The position numbers and the translations under genes were made by a program. DNA of 64,000 nt from Perkinsus marinus ATCC 50983 (lineage: Eukaryota; Perkinsozoa; Perkinsida; Perkinsidae), in assembly GCF_000006405.1 (NCBI RefSeq), contig NW_003209454.1, positions 52,435 to 116,434 on the forward strand, given 5' to 3'. The notes beneath the pieces were generated by a model that saw nothing but the letters and a program-made list of their open reading frames with translations, was not told the DNA's origin and ran no database searches. Shown one piece after another: positions 34,977 through 46,667 of the stretch; the first letter of the stretch is position 1; each line of letters starts with the position of its first letter.

Positions 34977-36929
34977 CTATTTATCATCATTACTACCACA
35001 TCTTGTGGAATTATGAACCATTCTTCTTCTTCTTCTTCTTCTTCTTCTTCTTCTCAATCCATTATCATCGGTCGTTGTAGTAATCATAACTCTACAACTG
35101 CCCTTCTTGTTATCATCTTTTCTTAGCGTCTTTTCACGTTGTAATGATCGTATATGTTTCCTCGCGAATACTTCTACGTAGAAGTTAGCACCATTCCAAA
35201 GAGTAACCATAAAACATGCAACACATAGTAGATAGTTTACCCATTCGCTCATATTATACCATATGAATGATGATAATATAGTAACTGATGTTAGTACTAT
35301 TTGGGCTATACCATACCATAACCACATATTATCATCAGTTATATATTTACTACATCTCTTAAGGAAATCACCATGTAATGACACAAGATGTGAATATGAT
35401 GTTGCATATTCTGAGTTATTACCTTGTATATGGAATATATAATGAGTAACAAATCCATAGAGTAATAGATGGATTAGATATACTAATATTGGTACAACAA
35501 TCAATAATAGGAATAATGATGATGATGATGTATTCCCATTAGTATCACTCGGTAGTGTTACCGCAAAGTATTGATTATACGATGTAGTAGTAGTAGTATG
35601 ATCCATATTTATCATATTCATCATACCATCTTCTTGATGATGTAAATAATACCATACTTTACTCATATCATCAGGATGCCATCTCAATAGTGTTACCATA
35701 AATAATGGTCCTAGATGTATAAAACACGAAGTTATCTTATCAATAGAATGGAATACTAATGAATTACGGAATACCAATACAGCCCATGCTAATGGACCTG
35801 TTACCAGTGCATAAGTGATAATAAATAGAATATAGGAATAAGGCATTATCCAGTAATAATATAATACTAATATATTACCAAAGTAACAAAAGTCTAACAT
35901 ATAAAAATGCCATTTACGTTTGTAGTAAGTAATAAACCTAAATGGCATCAATATGATAAGCTTTATTGTGTAATATATCGGATATATTGAAGGGGCTCCA
36001 GCTAGTAACATTGATGTAAATGCAAAGTCACATACACCAATAAAGAACGATCTCTGAATAATAATAATATGATGATAATAGGATTATCATCTACTAATAA
36101 TAATTATTACCTTATCCTTTCTCCTAACACATACTGGATCATCAACAACATCTTGTAGTAATAGTAACTCCTCAATATCAATATCATCCATTAATTCTGA
36201 TGATGATGTATCATAATATTCTGCTATAACAACATCTTTACTACTATTACTCTTACTATCATCATACTCAATATAAGGTGGTGTTCTTGTTGTTGTTGTT
36301 ACCGATGATGATGATGACACATTGGATTCACCTATTAAAGACTATGATCATCATCAATGTTATGACCGTCTTGATTGGTCTTTACTTCCTCCTCCAGTAT
36401 AATCATCATCAGATGTAGAATGACAAGATAATGTTAATGATGTTGGTGATGATGATGATGATGTTGGTGGTGAAGATGATGTTGGTGATGATAGGCCATT
36501 ATTATCTAATAAGATTCTATCAATACTCGATGCTAATGATGATAATGAGTATGATATGTTACCTATGTTGCCTCTTCTACAATGAGCTATAGCATCATCA
36601 TCAAGAGGTGCTGCTGCTGCTAAACCATCTTCTTGACGAGGTAATGATTCGGCCTTTATTCTTTTCCCATAATCCCGTAATACATACGTCATCGATGATG
36701 ATGATGCGAGAGTCTCAGCTGCGGCCTTGGATATATTATCCCTTCCAGCTAGTCTCACTGTGGGATCTCCTAAGGGGTTCTTCTTCTTCTCCTCAGTATG
36801 ATGATAATCAACTTCATGATTGGTATGGTTGTTATTATCAATTACCATACTACTACGATATCCATGATGACTAACATCACCTATATCCCTCTCATAGGGG
36901 GTCGAGGGGGTTGGAGACGTACTACCCAT
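34977..36929 (-). CDS. Glycerophosphocholine acyltransferase (GPC1/DUF2838 family)
   Basis: Three or more minus-strand exons. The first (36929 down to about 36384) is Ser/Thr-rich and cytosolic, starting MGSTSPTPSTPYERDIGDVS. The second (about 36320-36113) is acidic. The third (about 36048-34977) is polytopic. Joins at phase 1 (ggaa|gtaaag to aatag|gt) and at the 36112 donor keep frame. The third exon holds RKWHFYMLDFCYFGN, GPLAWAVLVFRNSLVFHSID, KITSCFIHLGP and WNGANFYVEVF, the signature of the DUF2838 family founded by yeast GPC1. These enzymes acylate glycerophosphocholine to lyso-PC in the ER. About seven to eight membrane helices are visible, with a Thr/Asn insert between two of them and an Arg10 run near the C-terminus from an (ttc)n repeat at 35023. 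Confidence 0.88.
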
Positions 36930-37780
36930 AGGTAATAATGAATATGATGATGAAGAGGCCTACTACATAATTAGATATAGGTGCAACACTGTATTAACGT
37001 AGTAGTCGAACAAGGTAAAGATACCTCAGCTCGTGGTGGTGATGGTGGAAGAAGAAGTGTGAGACGACACTTACTAGCCCTGTCTTACTCGTGGGGATCA
37101 TCTCACAAGCATTCTAGGATAAGGGATTTAACCCAACTGCAATCCGTAAATTATAAAGCAGATGTCTCACCCTGGTGAGAGATAAGCGCGCTCGCCCAGG
37201 ATAGGCGAATGATCGATGATAATTGTATATACTCGTATATATTCATTCATTCGTATATCACTTGGGGACTCTGTTGATGAGGGCTCATCTATTCTCAAGC
37301 GCACATCTTCAGTTGCCGTTTTGCACTATCCACTCGACTCTATTTCCATGCCTATGACTGTGGACTTAAATTCCCAACAGAGTGATCACGATGGAGATAA
37401 AGACAAGAGACGGTATCGAAGGTATCGACGCAGGCCGAGGATAATCTAGTTACAACGGATGCTGAAGAAAACACAAGGAAGAGCTAACAAACGTCACAAC
37501 GGCAACATACTACTGCCTAGCCGATTCGAGGCCCCATCATAACGATCACGGAGAACCTTTTGCACTGAACGAGCAGATAATACCGTCAACACGGCACCTA
37601 TAACTAACCTTGTCTACAGCGTAAACATCATCTGGAGCGCCATTCGAAGGCTCTGAATGAATTTGTCAGTACATATCTGAACTGTCAGTAATATTGAAAT
37701 CACTAGAAATAAAAAAAATAAGAAAGATTAGAAAAATAAAGATAATCTCTACTATATACTAATGCGAATGTCGCACTCCT
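36930..37780. other. No supported gene; junction of gene-rich and repeat-rich halves
   Basis: Frames at 36981-37178 and 37216-37449 are open for 65-77 codons but show no conserved content. Base composition shifts here from AT-rich tac/atg style to more balanced sequence, which continues through the retroelement block. An A-rich run lies at about 37710-37740. Confidence 0.35.
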
Positions 37781-37890
37781 GCGAAATATGATTGAGAAGG
37801 GCTCAAGATAACAAGGAGCCTGGCAGTACGTATGTACAAAGCGTGATCGATATTCACGTGAGTACGTAGCTTTTTTCCTAAGAAGCCCGA
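37779..37890. repeat. Dispersed repeat, copy 1 (see 56379-56480)
   Basis: Shares gctcaagataacaaggagcc and gtgatcgatattcacgtgag with 56379-56480. The second copy lacks about 17 internal bases. The position, about 100 bp before a retroelement gag, suggests a leader or LTR-edge fragment. Confidence 0.8.
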
Positions 37891-38003
37891 TCCGATGAAT
37901 AAGGATTGTGGTTCATTGAGTTATAACACCAGAGTCATTAGATCGCCATCAATAGATATTATTTCAGTGTTTCTATATACTCACTAGTCTTCGTCACTCT
38001 CCA

Positions 38004-39520
38004 ATGGACGTTGAGTTCTCGGGACTAGTACATTCTACCGGGATCCGACGCAGCCCCCGGATCCGAGGAGAGCCACCCCATCCCTATAGCGAGTTGGTGA
38101 CGACATATATGACTCAACTACAGTTCGTGGTGTCACTTACGCAGCTAAGCGGTTCTGCAATATTCGGTGATGGGCTACAAGATCAGCTAATAGATGACCG
38201 CCATATGGCGAGCCTTCGCATTTCGTTGTGCTTTCGAGGTGATGTGTGGGAAAATCGCCATCGTCGAACAGCTCCAGTGACGGGTCTCACCAAAGATGCA
38301 CCAAACCCAAAAAGAAACCAAGGAGAATCCACAAGGTCAACAACGGCGACGTCCAGCAGTAGCAGAAGTTCCTTGCCGACAGTTCGCTCGAGGTCATTAT
38401 ACTTACGGGGACCGATGCAAGTTCAAGCATGATGCTGTGTCTGAAGAGAAGGAACAAGATCCGACATCGACTCCGACTGCTCAGGGAGACTCTGGTCCTA
38501 TCACAACAAGCCGTGGCAAAACCGTTGGGATCTGTTGTGAGTTCGTAAAGGAGAATAGCTGCTTCAGAGGGGATAGCTGTCGCTTTTCACATCAACAACC
38601 ATCTGGTGGGAAATCCGAAATCCCAGCTGATAAAACAGCGGCGAATGGTGTAGTAGATGATGATGATTAGCAGGTGCTGGGTTCTATGATGGATGCACGG
38701 TTACGGTCTGTGGTACGAGCTCAACCTAGTCAGTCTCCAGTGGTAAGGAGCGGCCAAGGTCATCTGCGCCAGCAACAGCAAGGACATGAGATGAGCAGTG
38801 AGGAGTGCATGCAAGAGACCATGGGATTGGTGTGTGGCGTATCGCTAGATCAAGGTGCTCTCGTGCACCACCTACAAGATGAGTATGATGACGGTGATAA
38901 GGGTCTACGAGAAAGTCGTCGTAGAGCGGTTGCAGGGGAACCAATCTTCACTGATAGCTTGGAGGTGGTTGAGGACCCTGTAGAAGGGAGATATATGGTA
39001 TCGCTACCCTGGAGGGGCCAGGAGAGGCCGAAACGTAACTTCGGCCAAGCCTGTGCTAGAGCGAAGGCATTAGAGCGAAGTCTTAGCGATGATCAGAACA
39101 TTAAGGTGCAGGAGGAGCTCGACAGCATGCTCCAAAAGGATCAAGGCTATTGATCCACAGAGGGTTCGACACTTTGCTGCTCTACGACCAGTCTTCCGAG
39201 ATACATCGACGACAACCTCGACTAGGGTCACGGTGGATGGAAGGGAGATGAATCAAAACTTGAGAGTTGGGAGTGCTGATGGTCAGCTCCTAATCAGTGC
39301 GATCCTGATGGCGTGGCGCGCACAGCCACATGTGATCAACCTTGATCTCACCCGTGCGTTCAATGCGGTTAAACTTCACCCATCAGCGGGTGAATGGCTC
39401 GCCTTCGTCCCATATAGGGCGACATATACATGGCCTAGACTTCCGCTCGGTCTATGCTGCTCTTCAACGGGTCCGTTTTGTGCCATGACTGATGCTCAAC
39501 AGGAGGTAGATAGGGGTTAG
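38004..39520 (+). pseudogene. Retroelement remnant: gag with two CCCH zinc fingers plus truncated reverse transcriptase
   Basis: Three overlapping frames. Gag-like sequence from 38004 leads into two CCCH fingers (GDRCKFKH near 38415, CEFVKENSCFRGDSCRFSH near 38535). An acidic linker follows at 38674-39153. An RT fragment (about 39125-39520) reads LRPVFRDTSTTTSTRVTVDG, NQNLRVGSADGQLLISAILM and VINLDLTRAFNAVKLHPSAG, then PRLPLGLCCSSTGPF. The frame changes between segments show decay, and the catalytic YxDD box is missing because the sequence ends at 39520, where a different, minus-strand element begins. LTR-type, Bel/Pao- or Gypsy-like. Confidence 0.75.
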
Positions 39521-39753
39521 GGGTTACACAACACGTGATTCCATGGACATTCCATGTTCGTGCGACATTAAGGAATCATGCAAGAGAGTAAGTGACCAAG
39601 GTATTGGTCAACATCCTCCCCTCCCTAATGAAGTGTAGACCACAGGGGTGTTTCACATAATCATGATAAAATTCATCACACAAACAATGAATAATTAACA
39701 ACGTTTTGTGTTATAGTCAATACAAGGGGTGATTTAAAGTAATGAATAGAGAA
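39521..39753. other. 3' flank of the minus-strand element, possible LTR remainder
   Basis: These 233 bases lie between the pol stop and the broken RT of the plus-strand remnant. They start ggggttacacaacacgtg and contain accacaggggtgtttcacat. No second copy exists beyond 49357, so an LTR pair cannot be shown. Confidence 0.35.
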
Positions 39754-41955
39754 TCATTCATCATCAGTAAAGAAGTCATCATCATCATTAAACTCATCGT
39801 TGGTACGTGGGAGAAGCTTAACATTTTTGCTGTGAACATGTCGGCCATCTGTAAGAAGGAGTCTGTTATCACCTAGAAGTTCTTTAATCTCAATAGGATC
39901 ACTCCATCTAGGTTGGTCTTTGCGAGGTTGATATTCTCTGAGTAAAATCGGCATACCAGGTTGCAGTGGGATTTGTCGACGTGAAACTGGTATTTGTGAT
40001 AACGAACGATCGAGTGCTTGTTGACGATGTTGGCGCCAGATAGTCTCTTTGTCAGGGACAGGAGGGTAACAAGTCAGAGAGACGAGATCGTGAGCAGGGA
40101 AGTTGTATACCAAATCACGTGCACAGAGGCTGTGGGCAGACGGAATGACAAGTAAGTTGACACGCATGGTGGCTACTTGAACAAGATGAGTCCAATAGTG
40201 AGGATCCGGGCATGTCACGACCGGAGGAGCTGCTTGTAGAAAACCGAGGCGTAGGAAACGAGCCAAATCACGATGTTTACGTTCGATCTGACCGTTCGAC
40301 GCAGATGCATAAGTAGGAGTGAATTCCCAGGACACATGAGTAAGTTGTGAAGCAGCCTTGTGAAAAATCGTACCATTGTCAGTACGGATAGCGGTAGGTA
40401 CAATACCGTAGACACAAGTGATGTTGTTGAGAAGGTCGATGACATCGCTCGCCAGTGGTGCAGTAGGTAAAGCGCGGCATATAAGATAAGTAGTAAGCTT
40501 GCAAGTGCAGGTGAGGACATAGTACGTGTTGAAGTAAGGACCGTGGACATCAAGAGCTAAGTGGGTAAACGGGGTAGATGGTAGGGCTTGGGGTGAAGGT
40601 CGTTGTTTCCACGAAAGGTCACCAGCATGTGTTAACAATTTCGCACATGAGAGGCATGACTTAGTAGTAGCTGAAATTTTGTCTAGCATGTTCGGCCAGG
40701 AGTACAACTTCTTGATACGAGCGTACGTTGCATAAATGCCTTCATGATAAGTAGAGTGATACAAATCAACCAAAATTTGCTGAAGGTCTGCGTCAACGAC
40801 TTGCTTGAAACCATCAAGCAAAGGAAGGTCTTCAAGACGGCGTAGTAATTCATCGGGAAGTCGCTTAAAGGCATAGTCGATCAGACGAGTGCATGGGAGG
40901 TCGTCAGTTGTCTTCGAAGTGGTAGGTGCAAGTGATGATGTCGGTGATGGCTGTACCGATGGGGGAAGATCATCAGTAGAACGTGAGGCGGGTAAAGTTT
41001 GTCCATGAGCTTGGTAAGTAGGAGGCTCACTAGGAACTGGCCGAGCAGCAGAGTGGCGAAGCCGGACACGGCGACCGATACTATCATCATCAAAAGCATC
41101 AGCGCGCTTACGCACTGGGAAAGCAGTGAGATCGGGGGTAGCCTGCTTGTTGTCAACTGAGTTGTACTTTTCACGAACAGAAAGGATATCATCAACCAAG
41201 GTAGATCGAGTACCAGAGTCAGCATAGTTGGCATGACCGCTGATATGCGTGTAAGTAACTTGACGGGTACCAGAAACACCAATGATGAGTTCGAGATACT
41301 TACGAGTAAGAGCTTCGTGTAGACCACCAGGTACTCGCCTATCGCGAGCGATAGCCACAGCTGTGAGAGAATCACAGTACACACGGACGTCATTGAACTG
41401 CATGCGAGTATCGAACTCGAGCAAACGGATGCGTGCGAGGGCGTAGTAAATACCAAGAAGCTCAAGGGCATTGATGTGTAGGTTTCGCTGGGACTTGGTG
41501 AGAGTGAGTTGACCCCGCAGAATAGGGCGGTCAAACTGACGGACTTCGTAAGCCACCATGGTTTTGGAGGCATCGACGTAGATGTCGAGAGCATGATCAG
41601 TGTGAATACGTCGTGGGATAGCTTGCGGTGGGTGTTCGCGTAAGTAGTCAACCCAAGCGCGGATAAGTGTCTGAACATCAGTAGGTATAGGAGTGCTCCA
41701 TGTATGATCAAGGACCGCGCGTGCCTTGCTAATAAGGCCCACAAGAAGATTCTTGGCCGGGATGATGTGGAAGTCGAAGAAATCTGGTTCTTGCAAGAGG
41801 GTGCCGAGGAGACCGAGGGAGCCGCTGGATGTGAGCGGTGAATCGAGGGACTTGTTGAGGATGGAATCGACAGGTTTAGAAGGGTAGCGCAGAGACTCCC
41901 CGTTGTCGATGACCTCGATACCAAGCACTGGGATAGGATGCGCAGCGGAAGGCAT
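39754..41955 (-). CDS. Retroelement pol, 3' half: RNase H and integrase
   Basis: A 733-codon frame. RNase H shows DIYVDASK (residue ~124), a family Glu in NALELLGIY, YCDSLTAVAI and HANYAD. The integrase zinc finger HHCC (residues ~395-435, HEGIYATYARIKKLYSW to CLSCAKL) is followed by the catalytic core D-D-E in LALDVHGPY (~468), IRTDNGTIF (~525) and NGQIERKHRDL (~555). Stop codons are absent, so the coding potential is preserved. The initial HPIPVLGIEV is the end of a reverse transcriptase, not a true start. The 5' half lies at 47414-49357 on the same strand, separated by a 5.5-kb insertion. Confidence 0.92.
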   Translation of the reverse strand: MPSAAHPIPVLGIEVIDNGESLRYPSKPVDSILNKSLDSPLTSSGSLGLLGTLLQEPDFFDFHIIPAKNLLVGLISKARAVLDHTWSTPIPTDVQTLIRAWVDYLREHPPQAIPRRIHTDHALDIYVDASKTMVAYEVRQFDRPILRGQLTLTKSQRNLHINALELLGIYYALARIRLLEFDTRMQFNDVRVYCDSLTAVAIARDRRVPGGLHEALTRKYLELIIGVSGTRQVTYTHISGHANYADSGTRSTLVDDILSVREKYNSVDNKQATPDLTAFPVRKRADAFDDDSIGRRVRLRHSAARPVPSEPPTYQAHGQTLPASRSTDDLPPSVQPSPTSSLAPTTSKTTDDLPCTRLIDYAFKRLPDELLRRLEDLPLLDGFKQVVDADLQQILVDLYHSTYHEGIYATYARIKKLYSWPNMLDKISATTKSCLSCAKLLTHAGDLSWKQRPSPQALPSTPFTHLALDVHGPYFNTYYVLTCTCKLTTYLICRALPTAPLASDVIDLLNNITCVYGIVPTAIRTDNGTIFHKAASQLTHVSWEFTPTYASASNGQIERKHRDLARFLRLGFLQAAPPVVTCPDPHYWTHLVQVATMRVNLLVIPSAHSLCARDLVYNFPAHDLVSLTCYPPVPDKETIWRQHRQQALDRSLSQIPVSRRQIPLQPGMPILLREYQPRKDQPRWSDPIEIKELLGDNRLLLTDGRHVHSKNVKLLPRTNDEFNDDDDFFTDDE

Positions 41956-42001
41956 AACACGCCTAATCTAAGCAACTGGAAGTAATCTATGCAATCCATG
42001 C

Positions 42002-42032
42002 TAATCTGAGCTAGTACTACAAATCCAAGCAA
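42002..42032 (+). repeat. Left subterminal inverted repeat of the insertion
   Basis: Begins taatctgagctagtactac and matches the complement of 47377-47407 with four mismatches. Related taatct-type motifs flank it at about 41961 and 41980. Confidence 0.75.
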
Positions 42033-42149
42033 TGGCTCCAATTCTATGCCAATTGGCTATGCCATGCAACCTGGTTTTGGCGAGATGGTTTAGATATTAT
42101 CGACAAGAAAAGTGAAATCGCAGTGCGAATATACGATAAGACCATAGTT

Positions 42150-42166
42150 GCTAGTCACAGTGTGAC
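42150..42166. other. Perfect 17-nt palindrome in a cacagtg-rich patch
   Basis: tagtcacagtgtgacta has 8-bp arms around one base. It opens about 100 bases that are dense in cacactg/cagtgtg motifs (42150-42245), just inside the left end of the insertion. It could be a protein-binding cluster. Confidence 0.5.
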
Positions 42167-42436
42167 TATGCTGTGCTGTCACACCAGCACACCATTTCAC
42201 ACTGCACACTGTCACAGTGTGTAACACTGTGTCTGTCACACTAGTCACCAACGCGATAAGTAGTTTAGCATGAAACATTTAGTGAAGAAGTCATTACAAG
42301 TGTCGTACATCAGGAACATGTAACCTACGCTTATAGAATCATAACAGCAATTGATACTCGCTATCGCTCGTGTCGCTCGCTTCACCGGAATCAACACCAC
42401 ATCCCGATGTACGAGAATCTGACCATGCTAGGGGAT

Positions 42437-45299
42437 CTACCATATCTTCGATAAGCTAACAATATCGCGTCGAGATGCAAATCGTATACACGTTAGGAAA
42501 CAACGAGGGTCCTTACCGGCCTCTTCAGTTCCTTCGATAGGAGAATCATTGCCGAATTGGCTGGCTTGGCTGTATATTGAGCTATATCCATCACTGCTGT
42601 CGCATGACTCCTCTTCTCCAGAAGACGATTCGTCATCAGTTAGGGTATCAAAGTCATCCTCGCTTGATTCATCAGTTCCAGATAAAAGCGAGGCGATACC
42701 TGTCAGGAAACAAACATGGCCAATACCCCAGAAGAAATTGTGAGAGACTGATGTTCCCACTTGTTTCGTTGTCCGAGAGGTTTTCTGTATCATCTATTGT
42801 CAATTCTTCACCTGAACAAATGACAGGTCCTTCAGCATTACAGAAGACACCCTAAATGACGAATATTCACTGATTATGTGCCTGTTCAGGGTGCTTTCTA
42901 TAGTACTACTCACCATTCTGTGGGAGTGAGACAGCGGAGTTATATCGGCCCAAAACACCTGGACACAATAGTTTTCTCACCCAACGTCAAAGCTCTCACC
43001 AACGTGTCGAGGTGCGCTAACAGATGATGGTACACGTCGTAGCATTCTTCGTTAATGATAGCCATAAAGAAGGGGACGAATGTATGCCGGTACTGGCGAC
43101 GAGAAACATCGAACCTGAGGGATAGAGTTGTAGAAGTTCGGTTGGTAGAAAGTTGCTACCATATTCTCGAGGATCCAACCCATGCGACTTTCTGACTCCC
43201 ACGGATTATCTTGTTCTGCGCATCCATGTACAATGGGAAACCCGAGGGCATGGAGCGTATGAACCAGAGCAATGATGCTAGCATACCTAATCTATAAATT
43301 ACAACGATTGCCTATCCTTAGCACTTCTCACTCGCGCCGCCGATCACGCAGGCGAAGTTGTCACCCCAGTATCCGCCGTGGAACACGAACTCTCTTGAGG
43401 GTATCTTGTCTTCTCTGATGTAGTCGATGATTTCCTGGCTTATACGCGAGTCCTCGAATGCTCCCTCCAGTTCGAAGAAATTGCTTCGTCGGTGCATCAT
43501 TCCAGAGTTCAACTTCTTAGTTTTCTCCAACGCAATATCCTAAGGCACTGGATGGACGCCCCTGTGGATCACAGATCGTTAGACCTACACTACTGTCATC
43601 CAGATCGTCCATTATCGCACTTGTTGCGCTGTCTGAATGTCTGAAATATGACAAGTAGAAGCCGATAGAACCATTACTATCACGATTTTTTATCTACAGA
43701 ACGGAGCGAGGTCTACCGAGAATCACATCCTCGAGGCAAACGAGACTCCTCAATACTCAGTACGGAAAATGATGTATGCAGAAGAATTTAGGAAAATATA
43801 GCAGAAATTCCGATCTTGGAATTCAAACCGAGAATATCTTCTTTGTTGTAGGAGAGGACCCCAATTCGTCACATTCGGTGGTTGATTCGACAAAACTGTA
43901 CAAATTATAAAGCAGCGGAACCGAACACAGGAATTGGCCATCTGTGACACCCGTCACTCTATGTGATACAGTCTATGATGCAAGTCTAGTAAGATATTAT
44001 CTTAAAGATAGCTACATGATCGACACCTTACGTGGATGTTCTTGGCCCTGTAAGGAATTGAGAGCCAACGTTTTCCGAGCCTCCACTCCCTACCGCACGG
44101 TTCGACATGGTAGAGCCAGGAAACCCCGAGTCCCGCGTATCATGGACCTGAAAGAGGTCTGTCCAACCAATTACCCGCATAGTGAACTTGTCCAGCGATT
44201 TGTATTACGTTTTGATTATCATACTGGGATATCTGAGTTTGCAATGCAGTAATCTTCTCATATGCCTCAGCCTGAAAGTGAACCAGTTGTGAAGCTATTC
44301 AGTAGCCCGATGTTGTACTCACGCGAGTTTTCTACAAATCCTCCATAATTCTTCGAGTCTCTTCTTCGGCTCTGGATACGTCCGAAATATGCCTAACGTT
44401 TTCATCAGCAAGCTCCGACATTCTCCGCTAACACAGGGAGTTATCATCAAAAATACTGAACGCCTCGATGTGATATCACTTTGGTTTCCTCCAGCTGGCA
44501 TTGAAGTGATCGTGTTCGTTCCTTGGAAGCGAGTTCACCGCTCTCTGCGTCTCGCTGACAGATAAAAGAGCCTCACCATCTCACCGGGAACATGCTCAGG
44601 ACTTGGGATGACCGTAAATTGATCAGAGTGATGCCAGCAGTATAGGCAAGGACCAGTTATCACCTTCACTTTTGCAAATTGGTCCTTCAAAATCCCTATC
44701 TCTTTTTCGGCAGCACTTCTCGAGGCAGCATCACGTTCCTAAATTATTAACTATCAAACAAAAGAGTCGAGAACGCCATACATATTACCTCCGCTGTTAC
44801 CACTTTTTTCTTCAAGGCTTCAATCTCCTTCTCAGCATCGGCCAACGAGGTGATGATCTCCGTAACATTCCCCTAGGATACCACTTATCCACTTACGACA
44901 GTCAAAAGTTCGAGTTGTTCACCTTCGCTGATTCCAGCTCTTTCTTCAAAGCTTTGACCTCCATCTCGGCATGAGTTCTCGCAGCGGTGTTCTCAACCTC
45001 GCGTTCCTGAACTCCCAATACTTCGCCGAAAATAATAACTGCTAAGGAATCCAGATGTTTGACCTTTGCTATGGCCAATTGTTCTCTCAATGCCTTAATC
45101 TCCATCTCGACATCATTATTTGGAGCGGTATTACATCCCTAAAGTGCCCATAACTACAAATGTTGTTATATCAAAATGATAGTCTATCATCAAATAGTAT
45201 TACTTGAGCTGGAGTATTAATCACCGCGGTTTCCCAGAGGCTACTCCGTGTTCGTCTCGCTCGCTGCCGCCGTTTGGCTGATGAACTGAGCTCAGCCAT
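42437..45299 (-). CDS. Intron-containing coiled-coil gene inside the insertion, unrecognised
   Basis: From the ATG at 45299 a basic start (MAELSSSAKRRQRARRTRSS) is followed by successive short exons with heptad-rich modules: EMEIKALREQLAIAK, AEMEVKALKKELESAK, AEKEIEALKKK and AEKEIGILKDQFAK. They are separated by GT-AG introns of 33-65 nt. Further minus-strand exons contain DENVRHISDVSRAEEETRRI (44370), then a probable globular part DIALEKTKKLNSGMMHRRS, FVFHGGYWGDNFACVIGGAS, ALVHTLHALGFPIVHG and FMAIINEECYDVYHHLL (43550-43030), and an acidic Ser/Glu/Asp end near 42560-42680. Some junctions, especially the last two, are not certain, and two genes cannot be excluded. No domain is recognised. A transposase was considered because of its location, but no DDE pattern is convincing. 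Confidence 0.5.
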
Positions 45300-45391
45300 A
45301 ATGAAGATTGCAAAGTGTCACCAATTCCAATGAACTGCCCTATAGGAAATAAGCGAAGGACATAACACATCAATGGACCACAAAGAGCTAT

Positions 45392-46335
45392 GAATGGTCA
45401 ACCACAAGGGATAAGACACATCAATGAAGGCCTTTCACAAAGGGCTGACACTTTACTGAATGGTTAGCCACAAGGGATAAGACACATCAATGAAGGCCTT
45501 TCACAAAGGGCTGACACTTTACTGAATGGTCAACCACAAGGGATAAGACACATCAATGAAGGCCTTTCACAAAGGGCTGACACTTTACTGAATGGTTAGC
45601 CACAAGGGATAAGACACATCAATGAAGGCCTTTCACAAAGGGCTGACACTTTACTGAATGGTTAGCCACAAGGGATAAGACACATCAATGAAGGCCTTTC
45701 ACAAAGGGGGCTGACACTTTACTGAATGGTTAGCCACAAGGGATAAGACACATCAATGAAGGCCTTTCACAAAGGGCTGACACTTTACTGAATGACCAGC
45801 CACAAGGGATAAGACACATCAATGAAGGCCTTTCACAAAGGGCTGACACTTTACTGAATGACCAGCCACAAGGGATAAGACACATCAATGAAGGCCTTTC
45901 ACAAAGGGCTGACACTTTACTGAATGGTTAGCCACAAGGGATAAGACACATCAATGAAGGCCTTTCACAAAGGGGGCTGACACTTTACTGAATGGTTAGC
46001 CACAAGGGATAAGACACATCAATGAAGGCTTTCACAAAGGGCTGACACTTTACTGAATGGCCAACCACAAGGGATAAGACACATCAATGAAGGCCTTTCA
46101 CAAAGGGCTGACACTTTACTGAATGGTTAGCCACAAGGGATAAGACACATCAATGAAGGCCTTTCACAAAGGGGGCTGACACTTTACTGAATGGTTAGCC
46201 ACAAGGGATAAGACACATCAATGAAGGCCTTTCACAAAGGGCTGACACTTTACTGAATGGTTAGCCACAAGGGATAAGACACATCAATGAAGGCCTTTCA
46301 CAAAGGGGGCTGACACTTTACTGAATGACCAGCCA
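45392..46335. repeat. 66-bp satellite array, about 14 units
   Basis: Head-to-tail units read gaatggttagccacaaggga, taagacacatcaatgaaggc, ctttcacaaagggctgacac, tttact. They vary at few sites: some units have ggttag, others ggtcaa or gaccag, and some are 68 bp with two extra g. The array lies upstream of the coiled-coil gene within the insertion. The minus-strand frame that runs through three units is an artefact of unit length divisible by three. Confidence 0.97.
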
Positions 46336-46667
46336 CGAAGGATTGATCCAAGTCTCACTCCCCACACTACATCATCCTCCGCTGCCGATGGTGTGACAAC
46401 TTTTCTGCAATGCAAGACATTCATTAGGAAATGATCCAGACAAGGAACTAAAAGTGGTGTCACTCCCATTAAGATCATCACTGATGTCAGGTGTGTGTGT
46501 AACTGGTGCCGGGCATCACGGGCCTAGTGGCCTATCGCCCTTAAACATACCATCGCCGACTCCAGTGGGCGCGAGAGGCTCAACGACAGCTCCCCAAGAA
46601 AACAATGAATGAGTAAGAAAAGCAATGAATGAATGCTGAAGTTAGGTAAAGGGCATGAGGTAAATGG
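46336..46667. other. Non-coding spacer between satellite and hairpin
   Basis: Repeat-free sequence with short ORFs only, containing gaatgaatga-type simple repeats near 46605-46640. Nothing else is recognised. Confidence 0.35.

Noticed and set aside
43020-43310. MULE-type transposase in the insertion
   Set aside because: VPFFMAIINEECYDVY recalls the family, but the Asp/Asp/Glu spacing and SWIM-type zinc finger are not present.
45730-45915. Minus-strand ORF with three identical peptide repeats
   Set aside because: It is the 66-bp satellite read in frame because the unit is a multiple of three.
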